49,364 nucleotides of DNA from Acidobacteriaceae bacterium. Lineage in GTDB: Bacteria; Acidobacteriota; Terriglobia; Terriglobales; Acidobacteriaceae. How positions within the stretch are numbered: the stretch's first letter is position 1; each line of letters starts with the position of its first letter. Where the stretch lies: NCBI GenBank assembly GCA_030041305.1, contig JASHOC010000179.1:1-49364 (forward strand), in the 5' to 3' direction. A program made the position numbers and the translations under genes. This document shows positions 35,241 through 44,700 of the stretch, in pieces. The notes under the pieces were generated by a model. The model was not told the DNA's origin. It did no database searches and saw nothing but the letters and a program-made list of their open reading frames with translations.

Positions 35241-35284
35241 AGGCGCTTCCGTTCAAGTGATGGATGCACGCGATCATGGGAAGC

Positions 35285-35317
35285 ATCGTCCCCGCAAACG
35301 CAAATTTAGGGGACGAT
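35285..35317. repeat. Hairpin ATCGTCCCC...GGGGACGAT, copy 1
   Basis: A perfect 9-bp stem (35285-35293 with 35309-35317) and a 15-nt loop lie in the gap upstream of the glutaminase-like gene (minus) and downstream of nothing else. A closely similar arm pair occurs at 44701-44740, which suggests a dispersed palindromic repeat rather than a local terminator; no T-run follows. Confidence 0.5.
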
Positions 35318-35398
35318 TTCCATGGATGATCCGCCTCTTTCGGACCCACGTTGAAATTGCGGAGTTCAGCGACGGCGAGTCACTGGCGCCATTCTAAC

Positions 35399-36865
35399 TT
35401 ATGTCGCATGAACCAGCTTTTGCCGGCTTATGGAGAGCCCGTCACGGCGGCGCAGATTACGGAAGACCATGGTGGAGACGACGGTCAGGATGCCGAGGGC
35501 GACGAAGGCCTCATGAATTCCGTGGATGAAAACGACGGGAACCGACCAGATGTGCTCGGGAAGGAAGAAGGCGGTCGCGAGACCGGCGATGGCTACGCCG
35601 AAGCTGAGGGCCATCTGCTGCATGGTGGCGAAGATGGTGCTGGCGGCGCTGGTGTCCTCTTCGACGACGTCCGCGTAGACCAGGGTGTTCATGCTGGTGA
35701 ATTGCAGGGAGCTGAAGGCCCCGTAGAGGAAGGCCAGCAGCACGATGACCCAGAGCGGGGTGCGCAGTCCAATGCTGGCGAAGAGCAGGAGCAGGACGCC
35801 AATAATGAAAGTGTTCGAAATCAGGATAGAGCGGTAGCCGAAACGGTTCAGCAGGCGGGTCATGAAGGCGTTCATCACCATGGCGGCGATGGCCTGGGGC
35901 ATGATGAGGAGTCCGGATTCGACAGGGGTATAACCCAGGCCGATCTGATAGAGCAGCGGTAGGAGAAAGGGCACGCCGCCAATGCCGAGACGGGTGATGA
36001 AGCCCCCTCCGACGGCTGCGCGGAAGGTGCGGAGCCGGAAGAGCGCGAGCCGGAGCAGGGGGAAGGGGGTGTCCTTTGCATGCAGCCAGTAGCCGACAAG
36101 AAGGGCAGAGGAGATCGCGAGCAGGCTGAAGATTTCGCGGACGCCGAGGGCGTGGTCGCCGAAGACTTCGAGGACATAGGAGAGCAGGGCTACTCCGGAG
36201 CCGAAGAGGATGAGGCCTAGCAGGTCCAGAGGCGGAGTATCTTGCTCGCGATAGTCGGGCAGGTGGAGGTAGACCATGACCAGGCCGAGGAGGCCGATGG
36301 GGATGTTGAGGAAGAAGATGATGCGCCAGTGGAGGTAATCGACGATGAGGCCGCCGGCGACCGGACCGAGCATGGGGCCGATCAGGGCGGGGATGGAGAC
36401 GAAGCTCATCACCCGGACGAGTTCATGTTTGGCGAAGGCGCGGACCAGTGTGAGACGTCCGACGGGAACCATCATGGCGCCGCCACAGCCCTGCAGCACA
36501 CGGCAGAAGACGAGCTCGTGGATGTCGGTGCAGATGCCGCAGAGCAGGGAGCCAAGGGTGAAGATGCCGATGGCGGTGGCGAAGACGTGGCGCGTGCCGA
36601 AACGGTCGGCAATCCAGCCGCTGATGGGGATGAAGATGGCAAGGGCGAGGGTATAGCTGGCCAGGACGGCTTTCATGGCCAGGGGGGTGACGCTGAGGGC
36701 TTTGGCTATGTCGGGGACAGCGGTGTTGAGGATGGTCGTGTCCAGCGACTCCATGAAAAAGGCAACCGCGACCAGCCAGGGGAGGAGGTTTCGCGTCGAA
36801 GAAGTGAGGACTTCGGCGCGGGGTGCTGGCTGAGTTGCCTGGGACGGGTCCATGGGTGAGAACAT
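35399..36865 (-). CDS. DHA2-family multidrug exporter (MFS, 14 TM)
   Basis: A 488-residue integral membrane protein of the major facilitator superfamily. Helix 1 holds FFMESLDTTILNTAVPDI, followed by the motif A loop GWIADRFGTRHVF, the FCRVLQGCGGAMMVPVGRLTLVRAF helix and IPALIGPMLGPVAGGLIVDYLHWRIIFFLNIPIG (motif C). About 14 hydrophobic segments place it with EmrB/QacA proton-driven drug exporters. EmrB needs a membrane-fusion partner EmrA, which is absent here, so an MdtD-like stand-alone pump is the better comparison. The substrate is unknown. GGAGAG abuts the ATG at 36865, so ATG at 36853 may be the true start. Confidence 0.9.
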   Translation of the reverse strand: MFSPMDPSQATQPAPRAEVLTSSTRNLLPWLVAVAFFMESLDTTILNTAVPDIAKALSVTPLAMKAVLASYTLALAIFIPISGWIADRFGTRHVFATAIGIFTLGSLLCGICTDIHELVFCRVLQGCGGAMMVPVGRLTLVRAFAKHELVRVMSFVSIPALIGPMLGPVAGGLIVDYLHWRIIFFLNIPIGLLGLVMVYLHLPDYREQDTPPLDLLGLILFGSGVALLSYVLEVFGDHALGVREIFSLLAISSALLVGYWLHAKDTPFPLLRLALFRLRTFRAAVGGGFITRLGIGGVPFLLPLLYQIGLGYTPVESGLLIMPQAIAAMVMNAFMTRLLNRFGYRSILISNTFIIGVLLLLFASIGLRTPLWVIVLLAFLYGAFSSLQFTSMNTLVYADVVEEDTSAASTIFATMQQMALSFGVAIAGLATAFFLPEHIWSVPVVFIHGIHEAFVALGILTVVSTMVFRNLRRRDGLSISRQKLVHAT

Positions 36866-37280
36866 CTCTCCAATGCGGGCTCAGCCAGGTGGCTTGACGT
36901 GCGGATCATGGCCGAATTTGAAAGCGAATGGTCTGAGAAGTCTTTTCCAGGATACCGTGAAATTGCGGTCCGTGTAGAATCGGCAAACGCATGGAAAACC
37001 AATTGCGGCTGAAGCTCCGATTCCTGATTCCAATCCTGTGGGGAATTGCAACTGGCGGAATGACCTTCACAATTGGGCCGCTGTCGATCCGCTCAGAAAA
37101 CCCGATTCTCAGTGGCCTACCGCCTTACCCACAATGGCGTGCAGGTGGCGCTCCTGCTCCTGTTCTTCCAGAAGCGCCGCCGCGGACCGCTGACCAACAG
37201 TTGCTTCCACCACAAGCCCGATCCAGAGCACCGCTCCAAGAGCAGACTCGAAGCCGCCTATCACAAGACCCACGCGAGGA

Positions 37281-37339
37281 GAGACTGGACCCCAAAATTG
37301 AGACAGGGGTGTGCCAAAACAGGGGGCACGTCCAGTCTC
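37281..37339. repeat. 10-bp perfect inverted repeat, possible IS end
   Basis: GAGACTGGAC at 37281-37290 and its exact complement at 37330-37339 enclose 39 nt containing CCCCAAAATTGAGACAGGGG. The arms abut a broken coding fragment. This could be the remains of terminal repeats of an insertion sequence or a transcription stem; no transposase frame survives. Confidence 0.35.
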
Positions 37340-37428
37340 GGGCTGGACAATGAACAACGTCTTTTTCCAACCGACCCACGCTGGATGAAGTTTTGGTGAG
37401 GCAAAAGGTGCAGCAGCTATGGGTTCGC

Positions 37429-37653
37429 TCAAGGCCATTGTGTTCCCTGACCATCAGTCAGCGAACATGAGTGGGTTTCAGGCGCCATTTCGATGACTTG
37501 GCAATAGGCATAGCGCAGCTCCGGAACGCCGGCGGCTCGAATTATGACTCCGCGAACCTTTTGCGGCGATGAAGCATCGGGATTTTCGTAGCCTGTGCCG
37601 CCCAGTTGTAGTTGCCAGAGAAGAGTTGTGGATCGATGAGACTCAGGGCTGTC
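37429..37653 (-). pseudogene. Coding-like fragment, minus strand
   Basis: One frame is open for about 70 codons and reads like a real protein end: STTLLWQLQLGGTGYENPD, then SSPQKVRGVIIRAAGVPELR and YAYCQVIEMAPETHSC, stopping at 37429. There is no start codon upstream before an in-frame stop, so it is a remnant. The strand-rich pattern would suit the last strands of a secreted carbohydrate-active protein, but this is a guess. Confidence 0.3.
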
Positions 37654-38058
37654 TAATCATCAACGCACCTCGACGAGACGGATCCGTCGTATTAGGTCGA
37701 AACTTCGTATCTTTGCAACAATACATTACGAATTTCCTCTATCCAGAACGCCGACTCCCTGGTACAGTTCCAACAGATAGGCATCGTATTACTTGAGGCG
37801 TCTGACCTTCGCGATCACATCAAGGATACGCAGCCTGGCTGCGTAAGCGCCAATCAGCTCCGCAAACTCAAGAGAGCGCATTATCCAAGAGACGAGGCTC
37901 CCTAATGGTCTAGCTCGATACGGCGCGGTGTCGTTTGGATGGCAAAGGTGGATGTAGCATTGGTCCACTTGACCATGGAGGATCGCGCAGAGGTCGTTTC
38001 TACGAGTTGCCGCGGCGATGAACAGCCGCTCTGGTCATGAAAGAGGAGATAGAGTCGG

Positions 38059-39615
38059 ATGTATTTTCGATCCAAAAGAAATGACGACGGCCGTTTATCC
38101 AATGCTTTGGGGTCCGAGAGTGGAGCCAGATCTAGACTCGCAAGTAGAAACAGCGGAAGAGTAAATCGACCTGCCAAGAACGGTCGAGCAAGGGTATTCG
38201 TGAAAGTACCCGCCGCGCTTATTCTCCTGGCGCCAGTTTGTTTCTGGGCGCAGGCAGCCACGGGGTCAACCGCGGTATCTAACGCAAGGGTTCCCACCTA
38301 TCCGCTAAAGGTGAGCGTCAACGGTCGCTATCTGGTCGACCGGAGCAACACACCTTTTTTGATTACCGGCGATGTCCCCCAATCGATAGTTACGATGGCT
38401 TCGATGGAGGATGCAGCAATCTATTTCGACGATCGCCATACTCACGGGTTTAATGCAATGTGGATCGACGTGCTTGTTGCCGGTCCCTATTATTATTACA
38501 GCCCTGAAGACGGCAGCACGTACGACGGTATCCGCCCCTTCACCGGCTACGTACCCGGCGGTACGGATACTGCGCATTACGATCTTACGAAGCCGAACGA
38601 GGCCTATTTTGCCCGCGTTGACCAGATACTGACGCTAGCGGCAAATCACGGTATGGTGGTTTTCCTCGATCCAATCGAGACTGGTCAGTGGGTTCCAACG
38701 CTACGCAATAACGGTCCGGGCGCCGCATACGCTTACGGCCAGTATTTGGGCAAACGTTACAAGCATTTCGATAACATTATCTGGTTGAACGGCAACGATT
38801 TTAATACCTGGAAAGATCCGGGCGATGACGAAGTGGTCCGGGCGGTGGCAACGGGTATCAAGTCGGTTGATCCCATACACCTTCAAACCATCGAGTTGAA
38901 TGTCGAAACAAGTTCATCGTTCGATGATCCGACATGGTCGCAAATTGCGTCAGTCAATAGCACCTACACCTACTCCTCAACATATTTCCAAATGTGGCAT
39001 AGCTACAATCAGAGGCCGATCGCGCCTACCTTTCTGATTGAGGGACACTATGAGTTGGGGATCGACCTTGGCCATCCTAAGGATTTCGGGACGCCCTTGG
39101 TGCTTAGGCGCCAGGGATACTGGGCAATGTTGAGCGGGGGTAAGGGGCAGCTCTATGGCAACGGATATACCTGCTATTTTATGCCCGGATGGAAGTACTA
39201 TATTGACACGGTCGGAGTGGCACAATTAGAGATTTGGCGGAATTTCTTTTCTTCCCTTCCTTGGTGGGATCTCATTCCGGATCAGGACCACACGGTAGTC
39301 ACTGCCGGATTTGGAAGCCCTGGGGATCTGCAAACCCGCGTCAGCAAAAGCGACTTCTCCACTGCCTCCAGGACGCGAGATGGCTCTTTTGTTGTGGCCT
39401 ATTTGCCCACCGCTCGGGAGATCACGGTTAATATGAGGAATTTGAAAGCGCAGGCAATCGCCAAGTGGTTTGATCCCTCGAACGGAACATATACAACCAT
39501 CTCGGGAGGGCCATTTGCAAACACGGGAACGCAGCACTTCACGCCGCCCCGAAAGAATCATGATGGCGACGGCGACTGGGCCCTATTATTAGACGCTTCA
39601 CATGGCTCTCACTAA
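38059..39615 (+). CDS. Apiosidase-like glycoside hydrolase (DUF4038/GH140 type), secreted
   Basis: A 518-residue protein. A long basic N-terminal leader precedes a signal helix (VKVPAALILLAPVCFWAQA, about 48-66). The barrel then follows the DUF4038 pattern: YLVDRSNTPFLITGDVPQS, RHTHGFNAMWIDVLV, NHGMVVFLDPIE, IIWLNGNDFNTW with Asp247 as likely acid/base and TFLIEGHYE with Glu328 as likely nucleophile, in the places where GH140 apiosidase has its catalytic pair. The C-terminal domain (about 420-518) is a collagen-binding-like beta-sandwich (FVVAYLPTAREITVNM to KWFDPSNGTYTTI). It would cut apiose or related sugars from plant pectin. AGGAGAT nine bases upstream supports the ATG at 38059. Confidence 0.75.
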   Translation: MYFRSKRNDDGRLSNALGSESGARSRLASRNSGRVNRPAKNGRARVFVKVPAALILLAPVCFWAQAATGSTAVSNARVPTYPLKVSVNGRYLVDRSNTPFLITGDVPQSIVTMASMEDAAIYFDDRHTHGFNAMWIDVLVAGPYYYYSPEDGSTYDGIRPFTGYVPGGTDTAHYDLTKPNEAYFARVDQILTLAANHGMVVFLDPIETGQWVPTLRNNGPGAAYAYGQYLGKRYKHFDNIIWLNGNDFNTWKDPGDDEVVRAVATGIKSVDPIHLQTIELNVETSSSFDDPTWSQIASVNSTYTYSSTYFQMWHSYNQRPIAPTFLIEGHYELGIDLGHPKDFGTPLVLRRQGYWAMLSGGKGQLYGNGYTCYFMPGWKYYIDTVGVAQLEIWRNFFSSLPWWDLIPDQDHTVVTAGFGSPGDLQTRVSKSDFSTASRTRDGSFVVAYLPTAREITVNMRNLKAQAIAKWFDPSNGTYTTISGGPFANTGTQHFTPPRKNHDGDGDWALLLDASHGSH

Positions 39616-39871
39616 TACCACAGTTGTAATTGTAAGTGATAAGCTGTAGCTGCTCAGGGCCGACTCTGCGCGGGTGCGATGAAGCCATCGATAGAAGGGC
39701 GGAAAGGCGAGCTGGTGCGGATGCATCACCTGCCACGGCGGCGTTCCGAAAAGAGCAGGGTAATCAAGAAGCGCGGCAGATCTTAGAATCGGCCGTCAGC
39801 TTGTCCCAAAAGGCTCGCGGCGCCGATTTGTCGTCCCCGGCAGGGAACGTTCCGCACGTTGCTCATTCCGG

Positions 39872-40279
39872 TCAGCCCCAGGTGAATTCAACGGGCGTGT
39901 CGATGGCCGGGTCCAGGCTCTTATGCACGGGACAGGTGCGGGCGGCGCGTTCAAGCTTTTGCTGGTCCTCCGGGTTGAGAGCGTGGGGGACGTGAATCCT
40001 GACCGTCAGACTGTGGATTCTTCTCGGAGCCGTGCTGCTCATCTCCTTTTGGACCGTCGCCGTGGCTCCGGCGATGTCGATTTTCAAGGTCCGGGCGAGA
40101 ATGCCCATGGTGGTAAGCATGCAGGCGCCTAGCGCCGTCGCGACAAGGTCCGTGGGAGAAAAACTCTCGCCGCGCCCCTGGTTGTCTGTGGGAGCATCGG
40201 TGCTGAACTCGGCATGGGAAGGACCGTGCACCGCCTTGCAGTGCAGGTCCCCTTGGTATTCGACTTGAATGGTGATCAT
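39872..40279 (-). CDS. OsmC/Ohr-family peroxide-reducing protein
   Basis: A 135-residue protein of the OsmC branch. The two redox cysteines are Cys53 in LGACMLTTMG and Cys116 in ARTCPVHKSL, with the usual SFSPTDLVATAL before the first and a beta-strand PVEFTWG at the end. It detoxifies organic hydroperoxides with thiol help. The ATG at 40279 lies behind GGAGAG (spacing 5); an in-frame ATG at 40474 would add 65 unlikely residues and is rejected. It is alone between the glycosidase and the glycosyltransferase. Confidence 0.85.
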   Translation of the reverse strand: MITIQVEYQGDLHCKAVHGPSHAEFSTDAPTDNQGRGESFSPTDLVATALGACMLTTMGILARTLKIDIAGATATVQKEMSSTAPRRIHSLTVRIHVPHALNPEDQQKLERAARTCPVHKSLDPAIDTPVEFTWG

Positions 40280-40882
40280 GGCTCTCTCCATCATATGCGT
40301 GCAACATCCAGGCCGGCTGCGCGCGAAATGACGCCACTGTAAACCATTGCGATAAGATGCATTGCATGAAACGACGTGAAGACGCGACCAACGAGGAGCT
40401 ACGGCTCCGGCTGGCCGAATTCGTGCGCCGAAAGCACGTCGGTCACACTTCCCGCCCATCCTGGACCCATGCAAGAACTGTGGCGAAATGTTGAGCGCCC
40501 GGCAGCGCCGACGTGCTTGCCCGCACCATGATCAGTTCACTGAGTTTTCCTTGCCACGAGGTCGCCGGCCGTCAATTACCACCCCGCCGTCGCCCCGGTC
40601 CTCGATCCAGGGCCAGCCTCCAGATGGAGCCGATCAAGGCTGGCGAGGGCGGTGCACCTCAGCCGGTTCCGGTTATTGAAACCGCCGCTACCCGTTGACC
40701 GCCGTCCTGGAACGCATTGCCACTCACCTTTTGCACCCTGAAGCAGCCAAGGGAGACGGTCACTGATGGTGCGTCCTGAGAGCGCCGCCAGGGAACTGCC
40801 GGCTGCAGGCGTGCGTAGAGTTGTTCCTAGAACCTGGCCGGTTCTTTCCTCATCCCATCTTCCGCGCCCGGAGACAGCAAGG
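40280..40882. other. Gene-poor gap before the glycosyltransferase
   Basis: This 603-nt gap holds only the broken small ORF at 40366-40680. No other frame in it looks coding; the part from about 40680 to the ATG at 40883 shows no feature I can name. Confidence 0.4.
40366..40680 (+). pseudogene. Small zinc-ribbon-like ORF, apparently frameshifted
   Basis: ATG at 40366 opens a helical 42-codon frame (MKRREDATNEELRLRLAEFV, then RRKHVGH). About 27 codons in, a second frame continues as PILDPCKNCGEMLSARQR and RRACPHHDQFTEFS, with a C-x2-C and C-x2-H pair typical of a zinc ribbon. Joining the two near 40445-40455 needs a shift. I do not recognise the family; it may be a decayed gene or a sequencing slip. 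Confidence 0.3.
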
Positions 40883-42424
40883 ATGCAATCCACCACTGCA
40901 GCACCATCGTTCCGCGCCAGCCCGACCGTAGGAACCCACGCCCATGGGCGCGATACCGCCATCCTCCTTGCGATCGCCGCCGCTGTAGCGGTTCTTCATC
41001 TGCTCACCAACAACCGCTACGGTTTTCACCGTGACGAGCTTCAGTTTCTGAGCGATGCACGCCACCTGGATTGGGGCTTTGTCGCATTTCCGCCCTTCAC
41101 GCCATTTATCGAGCGCATCAGCATGGCGCTCTTCGGACTTTCGATGGTGGGGCTGCGGCTGTTTTCCGTGCTCGCGCAAGCATCGGCGATCGTCGTTAGC
41201 GGGCTTACGGCGCGCGAACTGGGCGGAAGTCGCCTGGCACAAGTCACCACGGCGCTTGCTGTCGCGTTTTCGCCGCTGGCGCTTTTTAGCGGAACGGAGT
41301 TTCAGTACACGTCCTTTGATTTCGTGTGGTGGGCGCTCATCGCATATTTCGCGATCCGATTGATCAAATCAGAGGACGCGCGATGGTGGATGGCGATTGG
41401 CGCTGCGGTGGGCCTTGGCCTCGAAACCAAGTACTCCATCATTTTCTATGTCGCCGGCATCCTGGCTGGCGTAGCATTGACGCCCACACGCCGCTCCCTC
41501 AAGAGCGGCTGGTTCTGGAGCGGCGTCGCGCTGGCGCTACTCATTTTTCTGCCCAATTTTCTGTGGCTCGTCCGTCACGATTTCATCTCGTACCACTTTC
41601 TTCGGAGCATCCACACGCGGGATGTCCGGATCGGCCGCGCCAAAGGTTTCCTGAGCGGCCAATTCATGATCTGCGCCAACCCGGCTGCCGCGCCGCTGTG
41701 GCTGGCTGGGCTTGCCGGCCTTTTGCTCAACCGTCGTTATCGCCTGCTGGCGTTCATGTATCTAACGCCTCTGGCTCTTTTCTGGTTCAGCAAGGGCCGC
41801 AGTTACTATATGGCGGGTGCGTACCCCTTGCTGCTGGCGATGGGAGCAGTGATGGCGGAGCGGTGGGTGAGACACCTCGCAAAGGCGGGCAGGCGTACCG
41901 TCGAAGCGGTCTACTTTACTGCGTTCGCGTTCGTCGCGGGGTATATCTGCGCTGTGATCTTGCCACTGACGTCGAGCGGACCGCTCGAAAAATTCGCACT
42001 GGCGCATAACGGTGACTTGCGCGAGGAGTTTGGTTGGAACGAGCTGGTGCGGACGGTGGCGCAGATTCGCGATTCCTTGCCACCGGAGCAGCAGGCGCAT
42101 CTCGGCGTCACCACGGGTAACTACGGCGAGTACGGAGCCATCGAGATTCTCGGCCGCGCGTATGGGCTGCCGACGCCGATCGGGACAACGAATTCAGAAT
42201 GGCTGCGCGGCTATCCGTCGCCGCCGCCCACTACCCTCATTGTTCTCGGCCTCAGGGCCCAGCAAGCCAACGCGCTCTTTACGGGCTGCCGCCTGGCCGG
42301 ACACAATGGCAACTCCGAAGGTGTGCGCAACGAAGAGAGTGCAGATCACCCTGATATTTTTGTTTGCGGGCCGCCGCGTAAGCCGTGGACCGAGATCTGG
42401 GACGAACATCGAGATTTCGGCTGA
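40883..42424 (+). CDS. Integral membrane glycosyltransferase (GT39/ArnT-like)
   Basis: A 513-residue polytopic membrane protein of the GT-C class. The first loop has NRYGFHRDELQFLSDARHLDWGFVAFPPFTPFIER, where the Asp-Glu pair is the catalytic acidic motif of GT39/GT83 enzymes, followed by about nine or ten helices and a periplasmic tail with NYGEYGAIEILGR. Such enzymes move a sugar from a polyprenyl-phosphate carrier to lipid or protein on the periplasmic side. The substrate is not identifiable. ATG at 40883 is preferred, as the 39 residues before it from an earlier ATG (40766) are not membrane-like. Confidence 0.75.
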   Translation: MQSTTAAPSFRASPTVGTHAHGRDTAILLAIAAAVAVLHLLTNNRYGFHRDELQFLSDARHLDWGFVAFPPFTPFIERISMALFGLSMVGLRLFSVLAQASAIVVSGLTARELGGSRLAQVTTALAVAFSPLALFSGTEFQYTSFDFVWWALIAYFAIRLIKSEDARWWMAIGAAVGLGLETKYSIIFYVAGILAGVALTPTRRSLKSGWFWSGVALALLIFLPNFLWLVRHDFISYHFLRSIHTRDVRIGRAKGFLSGQFMICANPAAAPLWLAGLAGLLLNRRYRLLAFMYLTPLALFWFSKGRSYYMAGAYPLLLAMGAVMAERWVRHLAKAGRRTVEAVYFTAFAFVAGYICAVILPLTSSGPLEKFALAHNGDLREEFGWNELVRTVAQIRDSLPPEQQAHLGVTTGNYGEYGAIEILGRAYGLPTPIGTTNSEWLRGYPSPPPTTLIVLGLRAQQANALFTGCRLAGHNGNSEGVRNEESADHPDIFVCGPPRKPWTEIWDEHRDFG

Positions 42425-42701
42425 CGGTGGCGTTCTGCGTTTCATGTCAGTGCGGCAAGCGCCGGCGCGCGCAACGGCGCAGATGCGCCGCCGGTATCCC
42501 TGAACGGCTGGGCAATGTCAGACATACCCTCGGTTCAAAATGTCAGGGAGCTGGCCGGCCTGTACCCGGGTTCGGGTCCTTCCCTCTGCGTCTCACCCTG
42601 TGTAACAAAACCGCAACATCGCTGCTAAACTGGAGAGAGTGGAAAAATCAGCACCTCCTAGCTATCCCAGGATTGGAGGGGTTGGATCGAGGTCGAAGCT
42701 C

Positions 42702-43715
42702 ATGACAGAATTGAATGGAAAACCAACCGTTACCGCCAGCTCCCTGCGCCTCAAAGTCGGACTAGCTGAAATGCTCAAGGGCGGCGTCATCATGGACGTG
42801 ATGAACGTCGAACAGGCGCGCATCGCCGAACAGGCCGGCGCCGCGTCGGTGATGGCTCTCGAGCGCGTTCCGGCGATGATTCGCGCTGAAGGGGGCGTGG
42901 CCCGTATGGCCAAGCCCAGCCTGATTAAGCAGATCATCACGGCGGTCTCCATTCCCGTCATGGCCAAGGCCCGGATCGGCCACTTCGCCGAGGCCCAGAT
43001 TTTGCAGGAGCTAGGCGTCGACTTCATCGACGAAAGCGAGGTCCTCACACCCGCCGACGAGACCCATCACATTGACAAGCACGCCTTCACCACGCCCTTC
43101 GTCTGCGGTGCTCGCAACCTGGGTGAGGCCTTGCGCCGCATCGCCGAGGGCGCGGCCATGATCCGCACCAAGGGTGAGGCTGGCACGGGCGACGTCGTCC
43201 ACGCCGTCCAGCACATGCGTCAAATCACCCGCGAGATGCGCCAGCTCACGGTGCTCACCGAGCAGGAACTCTACGCCGCCGCCAAGGACCTCCAGGCGCC
43301 CTACGAACTGGTGCGCATGGTCTCCCAGACGGGCAAGTTGCCGGTGCCCAACTTTTCCGCCGGCGGCATCGCCACGCCCGCGGACGCCGCCCTCATGATG
43401 CAACTGGGCGCCGAGGCCATCTTCGTCGGCTCGGGCATCTTCATGAAGGAGCGCGCTACGCCCCTGGAAGTGGAGAATTGGACGGAAAAGGACGCCGAAG
43501 TGGGCCTGTGCGCAAAGAACGAAGTGGGCTCGCCGCGAAACCCGGAGGAGCGCGAAGAAGCCGTTTCGCGCGCCAAAGCCATCGTCATCGCCACCACCCA
43601 CTACAACGACCCCAAAATTCTGGCCGAAGTCAGCGAGCAGGTGACCGGAACCATGAAGGGCTTGGCGGCGGCCGCTATCGAGGAGAAGGAGTTGCTCCAA
43701 ACGCGCGGCTGGTAG
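42702..43715 (+). CDS. pdxS: Pyridoxal 5'-phosphate synthase, lyase subunit
   Basis: A 337-residue synthase that makes PLP from ribose 5-phosphate, glyceraldehyde 3-phosphate and ammonia from PdxT. The active-site residues are present: Asp32 in VIMDVMN, Lys89 in VMAKARIGH (first Schiff base) and Lys157 in [39 protein letters not shown] is the phosphate site region. Unlike the usual 290-300 residue PdxS, an extra segment of about 40 residues lies between GSGIF and [14 protein letters not shown] (about 249-290). The ATG at 42702 is chosen over 42639 because of family start. The pdxT gene follows after 330 nt. Confidence 0.95.
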   Translation: MTELNGKPTVTASSLRLKVGLAEMLKGGVIMDVMNVEQARIAEQAGAASVMALERVPAMIRAEGGVARMAKPSLIKQIITAVSIPVMAKARIGHFAEAQILQELGVDFIDESEVLTPADETHHIDKHAFTTPFVCGARNLGEALRRIAEGAAMIRTKGEAGTGDVVHAVQHMRQITREMRQLTVLTEQELYAAAKDLQAPYELVRMVSQTGKLPVPNFSAGGIATPADAALMMQLGAEAIFVGSGIFMKERATPLEVENWTEKDAEVGLCAKNEVGSPRNPEEREEAVSRAKAIVIATTHYNDPKILAEVSEQVTGTMKGLAAAAIEEKELLQTRGW

Positions 43716-43740
43716 GGCGCTCAACCTGAAGGAACACAGC

Positions 43741-44054
43741 ATGGAAGAATGTGAGCCCGCGAGTCAGGATTCTCTCTTGGATCCTGATGGCCCACATGAA
43801 TTCTATCTGGCACATCGCCATCTGAGACTCAAATTGCGAAAAACGCGGGTTTGTTTCGTGACAACCCGACGCGAGATACCACAGTTCGAGTCCCGATCGG
43901 CTATTTGAATATACCCAAGTATCGGCATTCGTTTAGAAGTTCGGATACTCAGGGGCGCAACGCGCAAATGACCGACGCGGTTATTGACGAACTTCATCGC
44001 CGGGCATTCGAAGCTGCAAAGGAGATCGCAGCACAAATCAGGTGCGAGGGCTGA
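43741..44054 (+). pseudogene. Small ORF between pdxS and pdxT, apparently frameshifted
   Basis: ATG at 43741 with AAGGAAC upstream opens a 55-codon frame (MEECEPASQDSLLDPDGPHE). From about 43800 a second frame carries the coding signal: RVPIGYLNIPKYRHSFRSSD, then MTDAVIDELHRRAFEAAKEI, ending in TGA at 44054, 12 nt past the GTG of pdxT. Neither frame alone gives a normal protein, so a -1 shift or decay near 43790-43860 is likely. The helical tail is conserved-looking, but I know no family for it. Confidence 0.35.
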
Positions 44055-44647
44055 GCTTGGCAAACTCGATTCCGCGCATCGGCGTTCTGGCCATCCAGGG
44101 CGATTACGCCGCCCACGCCACCGCTCTTGAAGAGGCTGGCGCTACTCCGTCGGAGATTCGCAAACCCGAGGAGCTGGGAGCCCTCGATGGCCTCATCCTT
44201 CCCGGCGGCGAATCTACGACCATGCTCAAGTTTCTGGAAAAGCGCCACTTCTTCGAGGCTCTGAAGGATTTTTGCGCCCACAAACCAGTCTTCGGCACCT
44301 GCGCCGGCGCCATTCTCCTGGCCCGCGAGGTGCGCAACCCAGCCCAACGCAGCCTTGGCGTTCTCGACGCTATCGTCGAGCGCAACGCCTACGGCCGCCA
44401 GATTGACTCCAGCATCCTCCATGCGGAAACCGCCCTTCCCGGCGGCCCGCTCGAGATGGTTTTTATCCGCGCCCCGCGTATCGCCGCAATCGGCGCCGGG
44501 GTCGAGGCCCTCGCCTGGCGCGAGGGCTTCCCGGCCCTCGTGCGTCAGGGTAACCTGATGGCTGCCACCTTTCATCCGGAACTCTCCGCCGACCGGCGCG
44601 TGCATCATCTTTTTGTGGGCCTTGTCAGCGGCGCTCCGGCGCGGTAA
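44042..44647 (+). CDS. pdxT: Pyridoxal 5'-phosphate synthase, glutaminase subunit
   Basis: A class I glutamine amidotransferase of 201 residues that gives ammonia to PdxS. Family marks: GVLAIQGDYAAHATALEEAGA, LILPGGESTTM, the nucleophile Cys87 in GTCAGAILLA, ERNAYGRQIDS and the FHPELSAD block with catalytic His178 and Glu180. The GTG at 44042 overlaps the preceding small ORF; a TTG at 44057, preceded by GAGGG, is an alternative start and would remove five residues. Length matches the family. Confidence 0.9.
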   Translation: MRGLSLANSIPRIGVLAIQGDYAAHATALEEAGATPSEIRKPEELGALDGLILPGGESTTMLKFLEKRHFFEALKDFCAHKPVFGTCAGAILLAREVRNPAQRSLGVLDAIVERNAYGRQIDSSILHAETALPGGPLEMVFIRAPRIAAIGAGVEALAWREGFPALVRQGNLMAATFHPELSADRRVHHLFVGLVSGAPAR

Positions 44648-44700
44648 AACGGAAGTTGAATGCGTTTGCTGTTGGCTTCCCCTCCAGCCTTTACCGGATG

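Larger units (their letters stand above)
36866..38058. other. Degraded region with coding fragments, no intact gene
   Basis: About 1.2 kb with no convincing complete gene. Part of it (37108-37260) encodes a fragment like YRLTHNGVQVALLLLFFQKR followed by RGPLTNSCFHHKPDPEHR, which resembles the C-terminal part of a protein I have seen repeated in Acidobacteria, often next to mobile DNA; I cannot name it. A 10-bp inverted repeat (GAGACTGGAC, 37281-37290; GTCCAGTCTC, 37330-37339) follows it. A second fragment lies on the minus strand at 37429-37653. AGGAGAT precedes the ATG at 38059. Confidence 0.4.

Noticed and set aside
37569..37796. 75-codon plus-strand ORF
   Set aside because: No ribosome site, no recognisable domain, and the opposite strand shows a more coding-like fragment.
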